A stretch of 15,238 nt of DNA from Bacteroidaceae bacterium (GTDB lineage Bacteria > Bacteroidota > Bacteroidia > Bacteroidales > Bacteroidaceae), in contig CAAGHW010000009.1 of assembly GCA_900769765.1 (NCBI GenBank), forward strand, positions 1 to 15,238, written 5' to 3'. The position numbers and the translations under genes are program-made. Under the pieces are notes generated by a model, which did no database searches, was not told the DNA's origin, and saw only the letters and a program-made list of their open reading frames with translations. The stretch's first letter is position 1. The number at the start of each line of letters is the position of its first letter. Positions 15,001 to 15,238 of the stretch are shown here, one piece after another.

Positions 15001-15238
15001 CCTGCTCAAGAAGCTCAATCTTCTGAATCTCGTGCGATGTACGGAAACCGTCGAAGAAGTTCAAGAAAGGAATACGGCTCTTCAATGTTGCAAGGTGTGC
15101 AACGGGAGCAAGGTCCATAACCTCCTGTACCGAGCCTTCGCAAAGCATTGCGAAACCTGTCTGGCGACAAGCCATAACGTCCATGTGGTCACCGAAGATA
15201 CTTAGTGAGTTACCTGCGAGTGAACGTGCCGATACGTG
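12014..15238 (-). CDS. nifJ: Pyruvate:ferredoxin (flavodoxin) oxidoreductase, 5' end beyond the right edge
   Basis: The frame is open from the window edge to the TAA at 12014-12016, giving 1074 residues. The full enzyme is about 1180-1200, so roughly 110 N-terminal residues lie outside. The ATG at 15184 is internal: the codons before it read LAGNSLSIFGDH, which is conserved family sequence. Seen in order: the end of the pyruvate-binding domain I (CRQTGFAML, HEIQKIE), domain II, the gamma-type domain III, the EKRG linker, two 4Fe-4S motifs (CIQCNRCAFVCP near 13462-13500; CLGCGNCADICP near 13295-13335), the CSGCGE motif of the third cluster, and the thiamine-diphosphate/Mg site GDGASYDIGYGG with DTEVYSNTGGQ. 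It converts pyruvate and CoA to acetyl-CoA and CO2 and reduces ferredoxin, a central step in anaerobes. The linker before the TPP domain holds extra cysteines (12719-12850). Confidence 0.97.
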   Translation of the reverse strand, partial: HVSARSLAGNSLSIFGDHMDVMACRQTGFAMLCEGSVQEVMDLAPVAHLATLKSRIPFLNFFDGFRTSHEIQKIELLEQEDIAPLVDWKYIQEFRDRALSPTHPVVRGTAENPETFFTHKESENPFYNAVPDIVAEYMEKISAITGRKYAPFTYYGAEDADRVIVVMGSATEAIKEAIDYMMARGEKVGLVSVHLYRPFSVKYLAAVMPKTVKSIAVLDRTKEPGSNGEPLYLDVVEAFSSTPELRELNPTIVGGRFALASNDTTPALIMGVYENLALPTPKNHFTVGIVDDVTFLSLPKKEEIAVVDGMFEAKFYGLGADGTVGANKNSVKIIGENTEKYCQAYFSYDSKKSGGFTCSHLRFGDKPIRSTYLVNTPNFVACHVQAYLKMYDVTRGLQNGGTFLLNTVWEGEELAKNLPNKVKRYFAEHNINVYYINATKIAQEIGLGNRTNTILQSAFFRITGVIPVELAVEQMKKFIVKSYGKKGQDVVDKNNAAVDRGGEFQKLVIDPAWANLPDDVEEKRDEPEFITKIVRTINAQEGAKLPVSAFKGLEDGTWPVGTSAYEKRGVSAFVPKWDAAKCIQCNRCAFVCPHSCIRPFVMDEQEAAGLNADKIEMKAPAAMKGMQFRIQVGVLDCLGCGNCADICPGNPKLGGSALTMVPLEQERAEAANWDYCVKNVKSKQHLVDVKSNPKNSQFATPLFEFSGACSGCGETPYVKLLTQLFGDREIVANATGCSSIYTGSVPSTPYTTNEKGEGPTWANSLFEDFCEFGLGMKLAENKMRERLERLFTEMQSCEKCSDELKALAQKWIENKNNAEVTKEVAPAIIEACEACGCDTCKQVLDIKQYIVKRSQWIIGGDGASYDIGYGGLDHVIASGEDVNILVVDTEVYSNTGGQSSKATPLGAIAKFAASGKRIRKKDLGMIATTYGYVYVAQIAMGASYDQCLKAIREAEAYPGPSLVIAYAPCINHGIKRGMGKAQAEQAAAVECGYWHLWRYNPALEEEGKNPFTLDSKEPQWDKFQEFLQGEVRYASLAKQFPAEASELFGAAEEMAKKRYASYQRMAKLDWGKEE

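Noticed and set aside
15182..15184. ATG at 15184 as the start of nifJ
   Set aside because: The frame stays open to the window edge, and the 18 codons upstream encode conserved family sequence ending in FGDH, so this Met is internal and the gene is cut by the window.
1..15238. CRISPR array, insertion sequence, prophage or defence island
   Set aside because: No regularly spaced repeats, transposase, integrase, tRNA junction or target-site duplication were seen. All genes are of ordinary chromosomal type.

Overview
This window looks like an ordinary chromosomal stretch from a Bacteroidales bacterium, possibly of the Prevotellaceae/Bacteroidaceae type. The evidence is the mix of lineage-typical proteins (a DUF3078 outer-membrane barrel, a GH92 lipoprotein, a sirtuin without zinc cysteines, a YidC with Lys at the usual Arg position, a one-chain pyruvate:ferredoxin oxidoreductase), the lack of clear Shine-Dalgarno sites, and Bacteroidetes-style -7 boxes (TAnnTTTG) in several intergenic gaps. 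The species cannot be fixed from the sequence. No mobile element, CRISPR array, tRNA or rRNA is visible, and no gene-free stretch exceeds 300 bases.

Layout. (1) Positions 1-93, minus: the first 31 codons of a uracil-DNA glycosylase family protein, with a good -7 box. Divergent from it is a plus-strand NAD-dependent deacylase (sirtuin, 270-980). (2) A minus-strand block reads from 4539 down to 992: yidC, a 208-residue protein of unknown function, a strong hairpin, then a DUF2156/GNAT-like protein. (3) A divergent promoter region (4540-4744) separates yidC from a plus-strand pair: a DUF3078 outer-membrane protein and a CPA2 cation:proton antiporter with a C-terminal universal-stress-like region. 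The pair ends in a perfect 42-base palindrome that can terminate both strands. (4) A minus-strand block follows: a GH92 alpha-mannosidase lipoprotein (8138-10294), a GadC-like amino-acid permease (10432-11883), and nifJ (12014 to beyond the right edge). Hairpin terminators separate each gene from the next, so these three are probably separate units.

Functionally the window mixes housekeeping and metabolism: membrane-protein insertion (YidC), anaerobic pyruvate oxidation (NifJ), ion and amino-acid transport, N-glycan or mannan trimming (GH92), protein deacylation and DNA repair. I found no convincing new multi-gene system. The points most worth a second look are a 13-bp inverted repeat that carries both divergent promoter -7 boxes at 4591-4714, a terminator whose U-tract is also the next gene's -7 box (10315-10358), the uncharacterised protein behind yidC, a cysteine-rich linker in NifJ, and a GadC-like permease without the C-terminal plug.
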